Source of the DNA: Pseudideonella sakaiensis
GTDB taxonomy: Bacteria > Pseudomonadota > Gammaproteobacteria > Burkholderiales > Burkholderiaceae_C
Assembly: GCF_001293525.1 (NCBI RefSeq)
Contig: NZ_BBYR01000093.1
Span: forward strand, 1 to 33,553
Reading direction: 5' to 3'
DNA length: 33,553 bases
In this document: in pieces, positions 14,902 through 25,135 of the stretch
How the letters are laid out: every line of letters starts with the position of its first letter
How positions within the stretch are numbered: position 1 is the stretch's first letter
Position numbers and translations under genes: made by a program
Notes under the pieces: generated by a model
The model's input: the letters and a program-made list of their open reading frames with translations, nothing else
The model's database searches: none
What the model was told of the DNA's origin: nothing

Positions 14902-15238
14902 GATGAGCCTGGCCGGCGGCGTGCTGAAGCTGGTGGAGGACGCCGCGCGCCGCGAGGGTTTCGCGCGCGTGATGCGGCTGCACCTCGCGGCCGGGCGTTT
15001 CGCCGGCGTGGAGGTGCGCGCGCTGCGCTTCGCGCTCGAGGCGCTGGCGCCGGGCACCTGCCTGGACGGCGCCGAGCTGGCGATCGACGAGCCCCCCGGC
15101 ACCGCGTGGTGCCTGCCCTGCGGCCGCAGCGTGGACCTGGCGCAGCGCGGCGAGCCCTGTCCGCACTGCGGCGGGCACCAGCTGCAGGTGACCGGCGGCA
15201 CCGAACTGAAGGTGATCGACCTCTGGGTCGACGATTGA
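14894..15238 (+). CDS. hypA: Nickel chaperone HypA
   Basis: 114 residues starting MHEMSL, with the invariant H2 and E3 of the N-terminal Ni site; this fixes the ATG at 14894 rather than the later one at 14903. The zinc site is CLPC (C73, C76) and CPHC (C89, C92). HypA works with the GTPase HypB to deliver Ni2+ to the HoxG precursor after the Fe unit is in place. It overlaps hoxV by 8 bases and is followed after 11 bases by hypB. Confidence 0.96.
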   Translation: MHEMSLAGGVLKLVEDAARREGFARVMRLHLAAGRFAGVEVRALRFALEALAPGTCLDGAELAIDEPPGTAWCLPCGRSVDLAQRGEPCPHCGGHQLQVTGGTELKVIDLWVDD

Positions 15239-15249
15239 AGGAGACGAGC

Positions 15250-16293
15250 ATGTGCGTGGTGTGTGGATGCGGCCCGCAGGGCCCCGCCGGGACGACCGGC
15301 ACGGACGACACGGCGGGCGCGCCCGCGCCGGCGCGCACCGGGGCCGGCGCCCGCGTCGACCCGCGCACCGGCGACCTGCACTACGGCGCCGGTGCCGCCC
15401 GCGTGTCGGTGCCCGGCATGAGCGCGGCGCGTGCGATCCGGCTGGAGGCCGACGTGCTCGGCGAGAACCAGCGCCTGGCCGACCGCAACCGCGCGCACTT
15501 CCGCGCCCATGGCACCACGGCCTTCAACCTGGTGTCCAGCCCCGGCGCCGGCAAGACCACGCTGCTGTGCGCGACGATCCGCGCGCTGCGCGCGCGCCTG
15601 CCCGGGCTCGGGGTCGCGGTGATCGAGGGCGACCAGCAGACCCGGCTCGACGCCGACCGCATCCGCGCCACCGGCGCGCCGGCGATCCAGGTCAACACCG
15701 GCAAGGGCTGCCACCTCGACGCCCAGATGGTCGGCGAGGCCTACGAGCGGCTGCATCACCACCATCACCACCACGGTCACGGCCACGCCCATGGCCATGA
15801 CCACGACCACGACCACGACGCCGGGTCGCCGGCGCGCCAGCTGCTGCTGATCGAGAACGTCGGCAACCTGGTCTGCCCGGCGATGTGGGACCTGGGCGAG
15901 GCGGCCAAGGTGGCGATCCTGTCCGTCACCGAGGGCGAGGACAAGCCGATCAAGTACCCGGACATGTTCGCCGCCTCGGCGCTGCTGGTGATCAACAAGG
16001 TCGACCTGCTGCCGCACGTGGACTTCGACCTCGCGCGCTGCATCGCGCATGCGCGCCAGGTGAACCCGACGATCGAGGTGCTGCTGGTGTCCGCGACGCA
16101 GGGCACCGGCATGGACGCCTGGCTGGACTGGCTGCTGGCCACCGGCGAGCTGGCGCCCGGCCGGGCGGCCGACGGCGCGCCGACGGCCGCGGCCGCCGCC
16201 GGCGACGAGGACTCGCCGGCGCAGCTGCGCCGCCGCATCGCCGAGCTGGAGGCCCGGCTGGCGGCCGCCAGCGCCGCGGCGGCCGGCCGCTGA
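15250..16293 (+). CDS. hypB: Nickel GTPase HypB with internal His-rich insertion
   Basis: 347 residues. The N-terminus MCVVCGC holds the CxxCxC high-affinity Ni site (C2, C5, C7), followed by a Gly/Ala-rich linker (8-50) that is nearly free of His. The SIMIBI GTPase domain has P-loop SSPGAGKTT (96-104), EGDQQT (126-131), the metal-site TGKGCHLD (C154, H155), [10 protein letters not shown] (201-210) and NKVD for guanine. A 22-residue stretch with 14 histidines (169-190) is inserted inside this domain, between GCHLD and IENVGNL. In classical His-rich HypB the His run lies between the N-terminal motif and the GTPase domain. The C-terminus ends in a short charged helix likely to be a coiled coil. 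The His run may store Ni or feed the metal site. Confidence 0.95.
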   Translation: MCVVCGCGPQGPAGTTGTDDTAGAPAPARTGAGARVDPRTGDLHYGAGAARVSVPGMSAARAIRLEADVLGENQRLADRNRAHFRAHGTTAFNLVSSPGAGKTTLLCATIRALRARLPGLGVAVIEGDQQTRLDADRIRATGAPAIQVNTGKGCHLDAQMVGEAYERLHHHHHHHGHGHAHGHDHDHDHDAGSPARQLLLIENVGNLVCPAMWDLGEAAKVAILSVTEGEDKPIKYPDMFAASALLVINKVDLLPHVDFDLARCIAHARQVNPTIEVLLVSATQGTGMDAWLDWLLATGELAPGRAADGAPTAAAAAGDEDSPAQLRRRIAELEARLAAASAAAAGR

Positions 16294-16304
16294 AGGCGCC
16301 GCGC

Positions 16305-17537
16305 ATGTCCGCCGTGCCGTCGACGGACCCGCAGGCCGCGCCGCCGCCCTGGCTGCTGCCGCGAGCGGCGCCGCGCCGCGTGCTCGCGCTCGGCGCCTGG
16401 CTGAAGAACACGGCCTGCCGCCTCGACGGCCGCGAGGTCCGGATGTCGGCGCTGCACGGCGACCTCGGCGACCCGCGGGCCTGCGTGGCGCTGGAGGACT
16501 CGGCGCGCGCGCTGCTCGCGCTCGGCCCGGTCGATGCGATCGCGCACGACCTGCACCCGGACTTCCACAGCACGCGGCTGGCGCTGGCGCTGGCGGCCGA
16601 TTGCGGTGTCCCGGCGATCGCCTTGCAGCACCACCACGCGCATGTCGCGGTGGTCCAGGCCGAGCAGGGCCTGGCGGAGGCGGTGATCGGTCTCGCGCTC
16701 GACGGCGTCGGCCTGGGCACCGATGGCACGGCCTGGGGCGGGGAGCTGCTCGAGGTGGCCGGGCCAGGCTGGCAGCGGCGCGGCCGGCTGCGGCCGCTGC
16801 GCCTGCCCGGCGGCGACGTCGCGGCGCGCGAGCCCTGGCGCGTCGCCGCCGCGGTACTGCACGGCCTGGGCCGGGCCGGCGAGATCGAGTCGCGTTGGGG
16901 CGCGGCCGTCGGTCGTGATAAGGCCGCCGGCCTGCGCCGGATGCTGGACCGCGACCTGAACTGCCCGATCACCAGCAGCGCCGGCCGCTGGTTCGACGCC
17001 GCCGCCGCGGCGCTCGGCCTGAGCGTGCGCCAGGACCGCGAGGCCGAGGCGGCGCTGGCGCTCGAGGCCCTGGCGACCGCCTGGCTCGCCGAGCACCGGC
17101 CCGACGGCGAGTTCGACCTCGCGCTGACGCCGGTGCGCGCCGACGGCGAGGTCGATCTCTACCCGCTGCTGGGCCACCTGTTCACGCTCGCCGACATCGG
17201 CCGCGAGCAGGGCCGCGAGGGCCCGCGCGCCCGTGGCGCCGCGCTGTTCCACCTCAGCCTGGCCGATGCGCTGGCGCGCTGGGCGCGCGCCGCCGCCGAG
17301 GCCCAGGGCTGCCGCAGCGTCGTGCTGGCCGGCGGCTGCTTCTTCAACCGCCTGCTCGGCGAACGCGTCGCCCACCGCCTGCGCGAGGCCGGCCTGCGCG
17401 TGCTGCGGCCGCAGCAGGTCGGCTGCGGCGACGCCGGCCTGGCCCTGGGCCAGGCCTGGGCGGCGGCCCAGGCCCTCGCCGCGTCGCCGGCCGACGCTTC
17501 CGATCCCCGGCCCCGCGGCCTCGCCGCGGGGTCCTGA
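16305..17537 (+). CDS. hypF: Short HypF: carbamoyltransferase (Kae1-like) domain only
   Basis: 410 residues from the ATG at 16305, 11 bases after hypB. Full HypF is about 750 residues with acylphosphatase, zinc-finger, YrdC-like and Kae1-like domains; only the last is present here. It shows IAHDLHPDFHSTRLA (about 72-86), the metal-binding HHHAHVA (about 107-113), ALDGVGLGTDGTAWGGE, the SSAGRWFDA segment and AGGCFFNRLL (about 344-353). The Kae1-like domain transfers the carbamoyl group to the HypE C-terminal cysteine. As I recall, the hypF in the R. eutropha membrane-hydrogenase operon is similarly short, so this is probably a functional form, not a broken gene. Carbamoyl-adenylate would then have to come from a full-length HypF elsewhere or another route. 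Confidence 0.9.
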   Translation: MSAVPSTDPQAAPPPWLLPRAAPRRVLALGAWLKNTACRLDGREVRMSALHGDLGDPRACVALEDSARALLALGPVDAIAHDLHPDFHSTRLALALAADCGVPAIALQHHHAHVAVVQAEQGLAEAVIGLALDGVGLGTDGTAWGGELLEVAGPGWQRRGRLRPLRLPGGDVAAREPWRVAAAVLHGLGRAGEIESRWGAAVGRDKAAGLRRMLDRDLNCPITSSAGRWFDAAAAALGLSVRQDREAEAALALEALATAWLAEHRPDGEFDLALTPVRADGEVDLYPLLGHLFTLADIGREQGREGPRARGAALFHLSLADALARWARAAAEAQGCRSVVLAGGCFFNRLLGERVAHRLREAGLRVLRPQQVGCGDAGLALGQAWAAAQALAASPADASDPRPRGLAAGS

Positions 17538-17565
17538 ACCGGCGCGCTGCGCCAGGAGAACCCCC

Positions 17566-17814
17566 ATGTGCCTCGCCCTGCCGGCCCGCGTCATCGAACG
17601 CCGGCCCCCCGATGCGGCCCTCGTCGACCTCGGCGGCGTGCGCAAGGAGATCAGCCTCGCGCTGGTCCCCGAGGCGCGCGTCGGCGACCACGTCATCGTG
17701 CACGTCGGCCACGCCATCGGCCTGCTCGACCCGGAGGAGGCCGAGCGCACGCTCGCGCTGTTCGGCGAACTGGCGCAGCAGCAGGGCGGCGTCCGCACGG
17801 AGGCCGGCGCATGA
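17566..17814 (+). CDS. hypC: Hydrogenase Fe(CN)2CO assembly chaperone HypC
   Basis: 82 residues beginning MCLALPARV with the essential C2. AGGAG (17554-17558) lies 7 bases before the ATG. The small OB-like beta-barrel and C-terminal helix (PEEAERTLALFGELAQQQ) are typical. HypC binds HypD and holds the iron being furnished with CN and CO before transfer to the large-subunit precursor. Its stop overlaps the hypD start (ATGA). HoxL upstream is a second member of the same family, so the operon has two, as in R. eutropha. Confidence 0.95.
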   Translation: MCLALPARVIERRPPDAALVDLGGVRKEISLALVPEARVGDHVIVHVGHAIGLLDPEEAERTLALFGELAQQQGGVRTEAGA

Positions 17815-18956
17815 AGTACATCGACGAGTTCCGCGACGGCGCGCTCGCGCGCAAGATCGCCGCGCGCCTCGAGGCCGAGGCCGACCCGGCGCGCCGCTAC
17901 GCCTTCATGGAGTTCTGCGGCGGCCACACGCATGCGCTGTCGCGCTATGGCGTGACCGAGCTGCTGCCGCCGCCGGTGCGCATGGTGCACGGCCCGGGCT
18001 GCCCGGTCTGCGTGCTGCCGATCGGGCGCATCGACCTGGCGATCCGCCTCGCGCTCGAGCACGGCGCGATCGTCTGCACCTACGGCGACACGATGCGCGT
18101 GCCGGCCTCCGACGGGCTGTCGATGATCCGCGCGAAGGCGCGCGGCGGCGACATCCGGATGGTCTATTCCGCCGCCGACGCGCTGCAGGTCGCGCGGGCG
18201 AACCCGGGGCGCGAGGTGGTGTTCTTCGCGATCGGCTTCGAGACCACCACGCCGCCCACCGCGCTGGTGCTGCGCCAGGCCGCGCAGGAGGGCCTGCGCA
18301 ACTTCAGCGTGCTGTGCTGCCACGTGCTGACGCCGGCGGCCATCACCCACCTGCTGGAGGCGGCGGACGTCGAGCGCTACGGCAGCGTGCCGATCGACGG
18401 CTTCGTCGGGCCGGCGCACGTCAGCATCGTGATCGGCTCGCGCCCCTACGAGCCCTTCGCGCAGGCCTGGCGCAAGCCGGTGGTGATCGCGGGTTTCGAG
18501 CCGCTGGACGTGATGCAGGCGGTGCTGATGCTGGTGCGCCAGGTCAACGAGGGCCGGGCCGAGGTGGAGAACGAGTTCACGCGCGCGGTCACGCGCGACG
18601 GCAACGCGGCCGCGCAGGCGCTGGTCGACGAGGTCCTCGAGCCGCGTCCGTCCTTCGAATGGCGCGGGCTGGGCGAGGTGCCGCGCAGCGCGCTGCGCAT
18701 CCGCGCGGCCTATGCCGACTGGGACGCCGAGCAGCGCTTCGCGCTCGACTACCGGCCCGTGCCGGACAACAAGGCCTGCGAGTGCGGCGCCATCCTGCGC
18801 GGCGTCAAGCGGCCGACCGACTGCCGCATCTTCGGCACGGTCTGCACGCCGGAGAACCCGGTGGGCTCCTGCATGGTGTCCAACGAGGGCGCCTGCGCCG
18901 CCCACTATGCCTACGGGCGGCTGCGCGACATCCCCGTCGTCGTGCAGGCGGCCTGA
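17811..18956 (+). CDS. hypD: Fe-S scaffold HypD for Fe(CN)2CO synthesis
   Basis: 381 residues. Conserved motifs: CGGHTH (C36, H39), GPGCPVC (C64, C67), FAIGFETTTPPTA, and the C-terminal cysteine cluster CECGAILRG... DCRIFGTVCTP... GACAAHYAYG that holds a [4Fe-4S] cluster. With HypC it forms the complex on which cyanide from HypE is reduced onto iron and CO is added. It is coupled to hypC by an ATGA overlap and followed after 13 bases by hypE. Length and all motif cysteines are intact. Confidence 0.97.
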   Translation: MKYIDEFRDGALARKIAARLEAEADPARRYAFMEFCGGHTHALSRYGVTELLPPPVRMVHGPGCPVCVLPIGRIDLAIRLALEHGAIVCTYGDTMRVPASDGLSMIRAKARGGDIRMVYSAADALQVARANPGREVVFFAIGFETTTPPTALVLRQAAQEGLRNFSVLCCHVLTPAAITHLLEAADVERYGSVPIDGFVGPAHVSIVIGSRPYEPFAQAWRKPVVIAGFEPLDVMQAVLMLVRQVNEGRAEVENEFTRAVTRDGNAAAQALVDEVLEPRPSFEWRGLGEVPRSALRIRAAYADWDAEQRFALDYRPVPDNKACECGAILRGVKRPTDCRIFGTVCTPENPVGSCMVSNEGACAAHYAYGRLRDIPVVVQAA

Positions 18957-18969
18957 ACGGAGCGCCCCC

Positions 18970-20022
18970 ATGAAGCCCGGCTACGTCCGCCCGCTCGACC
19001 TGAAGCACGGCCGCATCGACATGAACCACGGCGCCGGCGGCCGCGCCGCCGCGCAGCTGATCGAGCAGCTGTTCCTGCCGGCCTTCGACAACCCCTGGCT
19101 GCGCCAGGGCGACGACGGCGCGGTGCTGCCGGCCCCGCCGCCCGGGCACCGGCTGGTGATGGCGACCGACGCGCACGTGGTGTCGCCGATCTTCTTCCCT
19201 GGCGGCGACCTCGGCTCGCTGGCGGTGCACGGCACGCTGAACGACGTCGCGATGTCCGGCGCCGTGCCGCTGTACCTGAGCGCCGCCTTCGTGCTCGAGG
19301 AGGGCTACCCGCTGGCCGAACTGCAGCGCCTGGCGCGCTCGATGGGCGAGGCGGCGCGCGCGGCCGGCGTGCCGATCGTCACCGGCGACACCAAGGTGGT
19401 GGAGCAGGGCAAGGGCGACGGCGTCTTCATAGCCACCACGGGCGTCGGCGCGCTGCCGCCCGGCCGCGAGATCGGCGGCCGGCAGGCCCGGCCGGGCGAC
19501 GCGGTGCTGCTGTCCGGCCCGATCGGCGACCACGGCGTGGCCGTGCTGTCGAAACGCGAGTCGCTGGCCTTCGAGACGGAGATCCGCTCCGACAGCGCCG
19601 CGCTGCACGGCCTGGTCGCGGCGCTGCTGGCGGCGCTGCCGGAGGGCAGCGTGCACGTGCTGCGCGACCCGACCCGCGGCGGCCTCGCGACGACGCTGAA
19701 CGAGATCGCCGGCCAGTCCGGCCTCGGCATGCGGCTCGACGAGGCGGCGATCCCGGTGCGGCCGCAGGTCGAGGCGGCCTGCGAGCTGCTCGGGCTGGAC
19801 CCGCTGTACGTCGCCAACGAGGGCAAGCTGGTGGCGCTGGTCGACGGCGCGGTCGCCGAGGCGGCGCTGGCGGCGCTGCGCGACCACCCGCTCGGCCGCG
19901 AGGCCTGCCGCATCGGCGAGGCGCTGGCGGATCCGCAGGGCTTCGTGCGCATGGACACCCGCTTCGGCGGCTGCCGCGTGGTCGACTGGCTGAGCGGCGA
20001 GCAGCTGCCGCGCATCTGCTGA
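18970..20022 (+). CDS. hypE: Carbamoyl dehydratase HypE
   Basis: 350 residues with the PurM-like ATP-binding fold: HGAGGRAAAQLI (about 20-31), the DDGAVLP segment (about 48-54), LNDVAMSGAVPLYLS and DPTRGGLATTLNEIA. It ends in the invariant PRIC; the terminal cysteine accepts the carbamoyl group from HypF and is dehydrated with ATP to thiocyanate, the cyanide donor for HypCD. It is the last gene of the maturation block. The 100-base gap that follows precedes hoxA. The R. eutropha locus has hypX here; no hypX is present. Confidence 0.97.
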   Translation: MKPGYVRPLDLKHGRIDMNHGAGGRAAAQLIEQLFLPAFDNPWLRQGDDGAVLPAPPPGHRLVMATDAHVVSPIFFPGGDLGSLAVHGTLNDVAMSGAVPLYLSAAFVLEEGYPLAELQRLARSMGEAARAAGVPIVTGDTKVVEQGKGDGVFIATTGVGALPPGREIGGRQARPGDAVLLSGPIGDHGVAVLSKRESLAFETEIRSDSAALHGLVAALLAALPEGSVHVLRDPTRGGLATTLNEIAGQSGLGMRLDEAAIPVRPQVEAACELLGLDPLYVANEGKLVALVDGAVAEAALAALRDHPLGREACRIGEALADPQGFVRMDTRFGGCRVVDWLSGEQLPRIC

Positions 20023-20122
20023 GCGCGAGGCCCGCGCGTCGGCCGAGGCCGGGGCCCGGCGCCGCGCCGGCCGCCGCCCGGCGCACAATCCCGTCCCCCA
20101 CCCGGCCCCTGCCTGCCCGACG

Positions 20123-21729
<1,607 letters not shown>

Positions 21730-21733
<4 letters not shown>

Positions 21734-22794
21734 GCGAAGCCGCCGCCGACCCGTCCGCGCCGCCCGCGTCCGCCGCGCCGGCCGCCTGCACCGTGCTGTG
21801 GCTGCAGTCCGGCGGCTGCGGCGGCTGCAGCATGTCGCTGCTGTGCGCCGACACCACCGACTTCCACGCGATGTGGCGCGACGCCGGCATCGAGCTGCTG
21901 TGGCACCCGTCGCTGTCGCTGGCCTCCGGCGACGAGGTGCGCGAGCTGCTGCAGCGCTGCCTGGACGGGCGCCAGCCGCTGGACGTGCTGTGCGTCGAGG
22001 GCGCGCTGCTGCGCGGCCCGCACGGCACCGGCGGCTTCCACCGCATGGCCGGCACCGGCGTGCCGATGGTGCAGTGGGTGCGCCGGCTGGCGGCGATCGC
22101 GCGCCACGTGGTGGCGGTCGGCAGCTGCGCCGCGTGGGGCGGCATCACCGCCGGCGGCGAGGGCGAGACCCACAACCCCACCGACGCCTGCGGCCTGCAG
22201 TTCGACGACGAGCGGCCCGGCGGCCTGCTCGGCGCCGACTTCCGTGCCCGCGGCGGCCTGCCGGTGATCAACATCGCCGGCTGCCCGACCCACCCGGGCT
22301 GGGTCACCGACGGGCTGATGGCGCTGGCCGCCGGCCTGCTCGGCGAGGCCGACCTGGACGCGCTGCAGCGCCCGCGCTTCTACGCCGACCAGCTCGTGCA
22401 CCACGGCTGCACCCGCAACGAGTTCTACGAGTTCAAGGCCAGCGCCGAGAAGCCCTCCGACGCCGGCTGCATGATGGAGCACCTGGGCTGCAAGGGCACG
22501 CAGGCGCACGCCGACTGCAACACCCGGCTGTGGAACGGCGAGGGCTCGTGCACGCGCGGCGGCTATGCCTGCATCAGCTGCACCGAGCCGGGCTTCCAGG
22601 AGCCCGGCCACCCCTTCCACGAGACGCCGAAGCTGGCCGGCATCCCGATCGGCCTGCCGACCGACATGCCGAAGGCCTGGTTCGTCGCGCTCGCATCGCT
22701 GTCGAAGAGCGCGACGCCGCGGCGCGTGCGGCAGAACGCGGTGGCCGACCACCGCGTGGTCGCGCCGGCGATCCGCAAGACGCGGCTGCGCTAG
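21730..22794 (+). CDS. hoxB: Regulatory (H2-sensing) hydrogenase small subunit HoxB/HupU
   Basis: 354 residues with no Tat signal, so it stays in the cytoplasm. Proximal-cluster ligands are standard: GGCGGCS (C30, C33), GSCAAWGG and AGCPTHPGW. The extra cysteines of HoxK are replaced, giving an ordinary [4Fe-4S]. Medial and distal cluster motifs (HHGCTRNEFYEF, MEHLGCKG, CNTRLWNGEGSC, CISCTEPGF) are intact. With HoxC it forms the sensor hydrogenase that signals H2 to HoxJ. The ATG overlaps the hoxA stop and hoxC follows 2 bases after its stop, so A-B-C are translationally linked. Confidence 0.95.
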
Positions 22795-22796
22795 CG

Positions 22797-24260
22797 ATGG
22801 CGAGCCGCCGCCTGGTCGTCGGGCCCTTCAACCGCGTCGAGGGCGACCTCGAGGTGACGCTGGAGATCGCGCAGGGGCGCGTCGTCTCGGCGCGCGTCAA
22901 TGCCCCGATGTACCGGGGCTTCGAGCAGATCCTGCAGGGCAAGTCGCCGCACGATGCGCTGGTCTACGTGCCGCGCATCTGCGGCATCTGCTCGGTCTCG
23001 CAGTCCGTCGCCGCGGCGCGCGCGCTGGCCGGCGCGGCCGGCCTGGTGCCGCCGCCGAACGGCCGCCACGTGACCAACCTGATGCTGGCCGCCGAGAACC
23101 TGGCCGATCACCTGAGCCATTTCTACCTCTTCTTCATGCCGGACTTCACCCGCCCGGTGTACGCGGGCGAGCCGTGGTTCGAGGAGGGCGTGCGGCGTTT
23201 CGACGCGCAGCGCGGCGAGCAGGTCCGGCGCGCGATCGCCGCGCGCCAGCGCTGGTTCACGCTGCTCGGCACGCTGGGCGGCAAGTGGCCGCACACGCAG
23301 AGCATCGAGCCCGGCGGCTCGGCGCGGCCGGTCGATGCCGCCGAGCGCATCCGGCTGATGGCGCGGGTGCGCGAGTTCCGCGGCTTCCTCGAGCAGAACC
23401 TGTATGCGGCGCCGCTGGAGGAGGTCGGCGCGCTGCGCAGCGAGGCCGAGTTCGAGGCCTGGTGCGCGCGCGCGCCGGGGCAGGGCGACCTGCGGCTGTT
23501 CGCGCAGCTGGCGGCCGCGCTGTCGCTGCACCGGCTCGGCGGCGGGCCGGGCCGCTACCTCTGCCACGGCAGCTACGAGCAGCCCGACGGCCGCTGGTTC
23601 GCGCCACCCGGGCTGTGGGTGGCGGCGACGCGCCAGCTGGAGCCGCTCGACCTGGCCCAGGTCAGCGAGGACGCGCACTGCGCGTGGCTGGCCTCCGACG
23701 GCGGGCCGCGCCACCCCGCGGTCGGCCTGACCCGGCCCGACGCGGACAAGCCCGGCGCCTACACCTGGAACAAGGCGCCGCGGCTCGGCGGGCGGGTGGT
23801 CGAGACCGGCGCGATCGCGCGCCAGCTCGCCGCCGGCCAGCCGCTGGTGCACGACCTCGTCGCGCGCTGCGGCGGCAGCGTCTACACCCGGGTGATCGCC
23901 CGGCTGCTCGAGCTGGCGGCGGTGGTGCCGCAGATGGAGGACTGGCTGCGCGCGCTGCAGCCGGGCGAGCCCTGGTGCGTCGAGGGGCCGCTGCCCGACA
24001 CGGGCGAGGGCGTCGGCCTCACCGAGGCCGCGCGCGGGGCGCTCGGCCACTGGCTGCGGCTGGAGGGCGGGCGTATCGCGTCCTACCAGATCGTCGCGCC
24101 GACCTCCTGGAACTTCTCGCCGCGCGACGCCCAGGGCACGCCCGGGGCGCTCGAGGCCGCGCTCGAGGGGGCGCCGGTGGCGCCCGGCGAGCAGACGCCG
24201 GTCGCGGTGCAGCACATCGTTCGCAGCTTCGACCCGTGCATGGTCTGCACCGTGCACTGA
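22797..24260 (+). CDS. hoxC: Regulatory (H2-sensing) hydrogenase large subunit HoxC/HupV
   Basis: 487 residues. Ni-Fe ligands are RICGIC (C62, C65) and DPCMVC (C481, C484). The protein ends at DPCMVCTVH, where the processed form of other large subunits ends, so it has no C-terminal tail and needs no endopeptidase. That is the hallmark of regulatory hydrogenases and not a truncation. VEGDLEV (14-20) corresponds to the RIEGHM region of HoxG, and APTSWNFSPRD to its [10 protein letters not shown]. It cycles H2 slowly and O2-insensitively to report H2 through HoxB to HoxJ. In this locus hoxJ lies about 6.6 kb further on, beyond the nickel genes. Confidence 0.95.
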   Translation: MASRRLVVGPFNRVEGDLEVTLEIAQGRVVSARVNAPMYRGFEQILQGKSPHDALVYVPRICGICSVSQSVAAARALAGAAGLVPPPNGRHVTNLMLAAENLADHLSHFYLFFMPDFTRPVYAGEPWFEEGVRRFDAQRGEQVRRAIAARQRWFTLLGTLGGKWPHTQSIEPGGSARPVDAAERIRLMARVREFRGFLEQNLYAAPLEEVGALRSEAEFEAWCARAPGQGDLRLFAQLAAALSLHRLGGGPGRYLCHGSYEQPDGRWFAPPGLWVAATRQLEPLDLAQVSEDAHCAWLASDGGPRHPAVGLTRPDADKPGAYTWNKAPRLGGRVVETGAIARQLAAGQPLVHDLVARCGGSVYTRVIARLLELAAVVPQMEDWLRALQPGEPWCVEGPLPDTGEGVGLTEAARGALGHWLRLEGGRIASYQIVAPTSWNFSPRDAQGTPGALEAALEGAPVAPGEQTPVAVQHIVRSFDPCMVCTVH

Positions 24261-24287
24261 ACGCCCACCCGCCGCCCCGAGTCCGCC

Positions 24288-24860
24288 ATGGAACGCTTCA
24301 CCATCTCGCTCGACGACGCGCTGGCCCAGGCCTTCGACCGCTGGATCGCCGAGCGCGCCTATGCGAACCGCTCGGAGGCGGTGCGCGACCTGCTGCGCGC
24401 CGAGCTCGAGCGGGCGCACCAGGACAGCGACGCCGCGCTGCACTGCGTGGCGAGCCTGTCCTACGTCTACAACCACCACGAGCGCGACCTGGCCGAGCGC
24501 CTCACCGCGCTGCAGCACGCCCACCACGACCTCACCGTGGCCTCGATGCATGCCCACCTCGACCACGAGCATTGCCTGGAGACCGTGCTGCTGCGCGGGC
24601 CCGCGCGCGCGGTGCGCAGCCTCGCCGATGCGCTGTGCGCGCAGCGCGGCGTGCACCACGGCAAGCTGAACCTGATCAGCGTCGAGGTGGAGGCCGCGGC
24701 GGACGCGCATGGCGCGCCCGGCCACGGGCCGGCGATGCACGCGGCGGCGGCGCCGGACCGGCCGGGCGGGGCCGCGGCGCACACGCACGCCCCGCCGCCG
24801 GCAGAGGCCCCCCACGCGCACGCGCAGCTGCCGCACCTGCACCTGCGGCCGCTGCGCTGA
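24288..24860 (+). CDS. nikR: Nickel-responsive repressor NikR with His-rich C-terminal tail
   Basis: 190 residues. The ribbon-helix-helix DNA-binding domain (1-50: MERFTISLDDALAQAFDRWI, then NRSEAVRDLLRAEL) and ACT-like Ni-binding domain (about 52-135) match NikR. By alignment with E. coli H76, H87, H89 and C95, the square-planar Ni site is H77, H88, H90 and C96. Unlike E. coli NikR (133 residues), about 55 extra residues follow, Ala/Pro-rich with nine histidines (for example AAHTHAP, PHAHAQLPHLHLR). This could be an additional metal-binding or sensing tail. It lies 27 bases after hoxC and upstream of the receptor and nik genes it probably represses when Ni is plentiful. Confidence 0.92.
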   Translation: MERFTISLDDALAQAFDRWIAERAYANRSEAVRDLLRAELERAHQDSDAALHCVASLSYVYNHHERDLAERLTALQHAHHDLTVASMHAHLDHEHCLETVLLRGPARAVRSLADALCAQRGVHHGKLNLISVEVEAAADAHGAPGHGPAMHAAAAPDRPGGAAAHTHAPPPAEAPHAHAQLPHLHLRPLR

Positions 24861-25076
24861 CGGCGCCACTGCGCGTCGGCCGGACGGCCTGCCGCCCGGG
24901 CCCTGGTGCCGGCCTCGCCGCGTCCGGCAGCGGCGCGACCAGTCCGGTCGGGGGGCTGGTATCGCGGCTTCCGCCGGGCCCCGCATGCATTGACGCCGCC
25001 GGGCCTGCGCTTCGCGGCGCCACGCCCGGTGGCGGCACGGCCCCGGCGTTCGGCGCGACCCATGGCATGGAAGTTG

Positions 25077-25101
25077 TAAGAAGACTGAGACAATCTTCTT
25101 A
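25077..25101. promoter_or_regulatory. Candidate operator: inverted repeat upstream of the TonB receptor
   Basis: TAAGAAGA (25077-25084) and TCTTCTTA (25094-25101) form a perfect 8-bp inverted repeat with a 9-base spacer, in an AT-rich patch that stands out from the surroundings. It ends 34 bases before the receptor ATG (25136). It is a good candidate operator for NikR, or a promoter/operator overlap, but does not match the E. coli NikR motif (GTATGA-N16-TCATAC). The rest of the gap after nikR (24861-25076) is GC-rich with no gene or riboswitch I could support. Confidence 0.5.
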
Positions 25102-25135
25102 ATCGGTGGGCCCCCGGCCCGCCCGGACCCCGGCC

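Noticed and set aside
16305-17537. hypF as a truncated pseudogene
   Set aside because: The remaining domain is complete with intact motifs, has a clean start 11 bases after hypB, and short HypF forms are known in hydrogenase operons.
24220-24260. hoxC truncated at its 3' end
   Set aside because: Ending at DPCMVCTVH without a tail is normal for regulatory hydrogenase large subunits, which are not processed by endopeptidase.
24861-25076. Cobalamin riboswitch upstream of the TonB receptor (a GCCACTG string occurs just after nikR)
   Set aside because: Only one short B12-box-like string is present; the other conserved riboswitch segments are missing and the neighbours are nickel genes.
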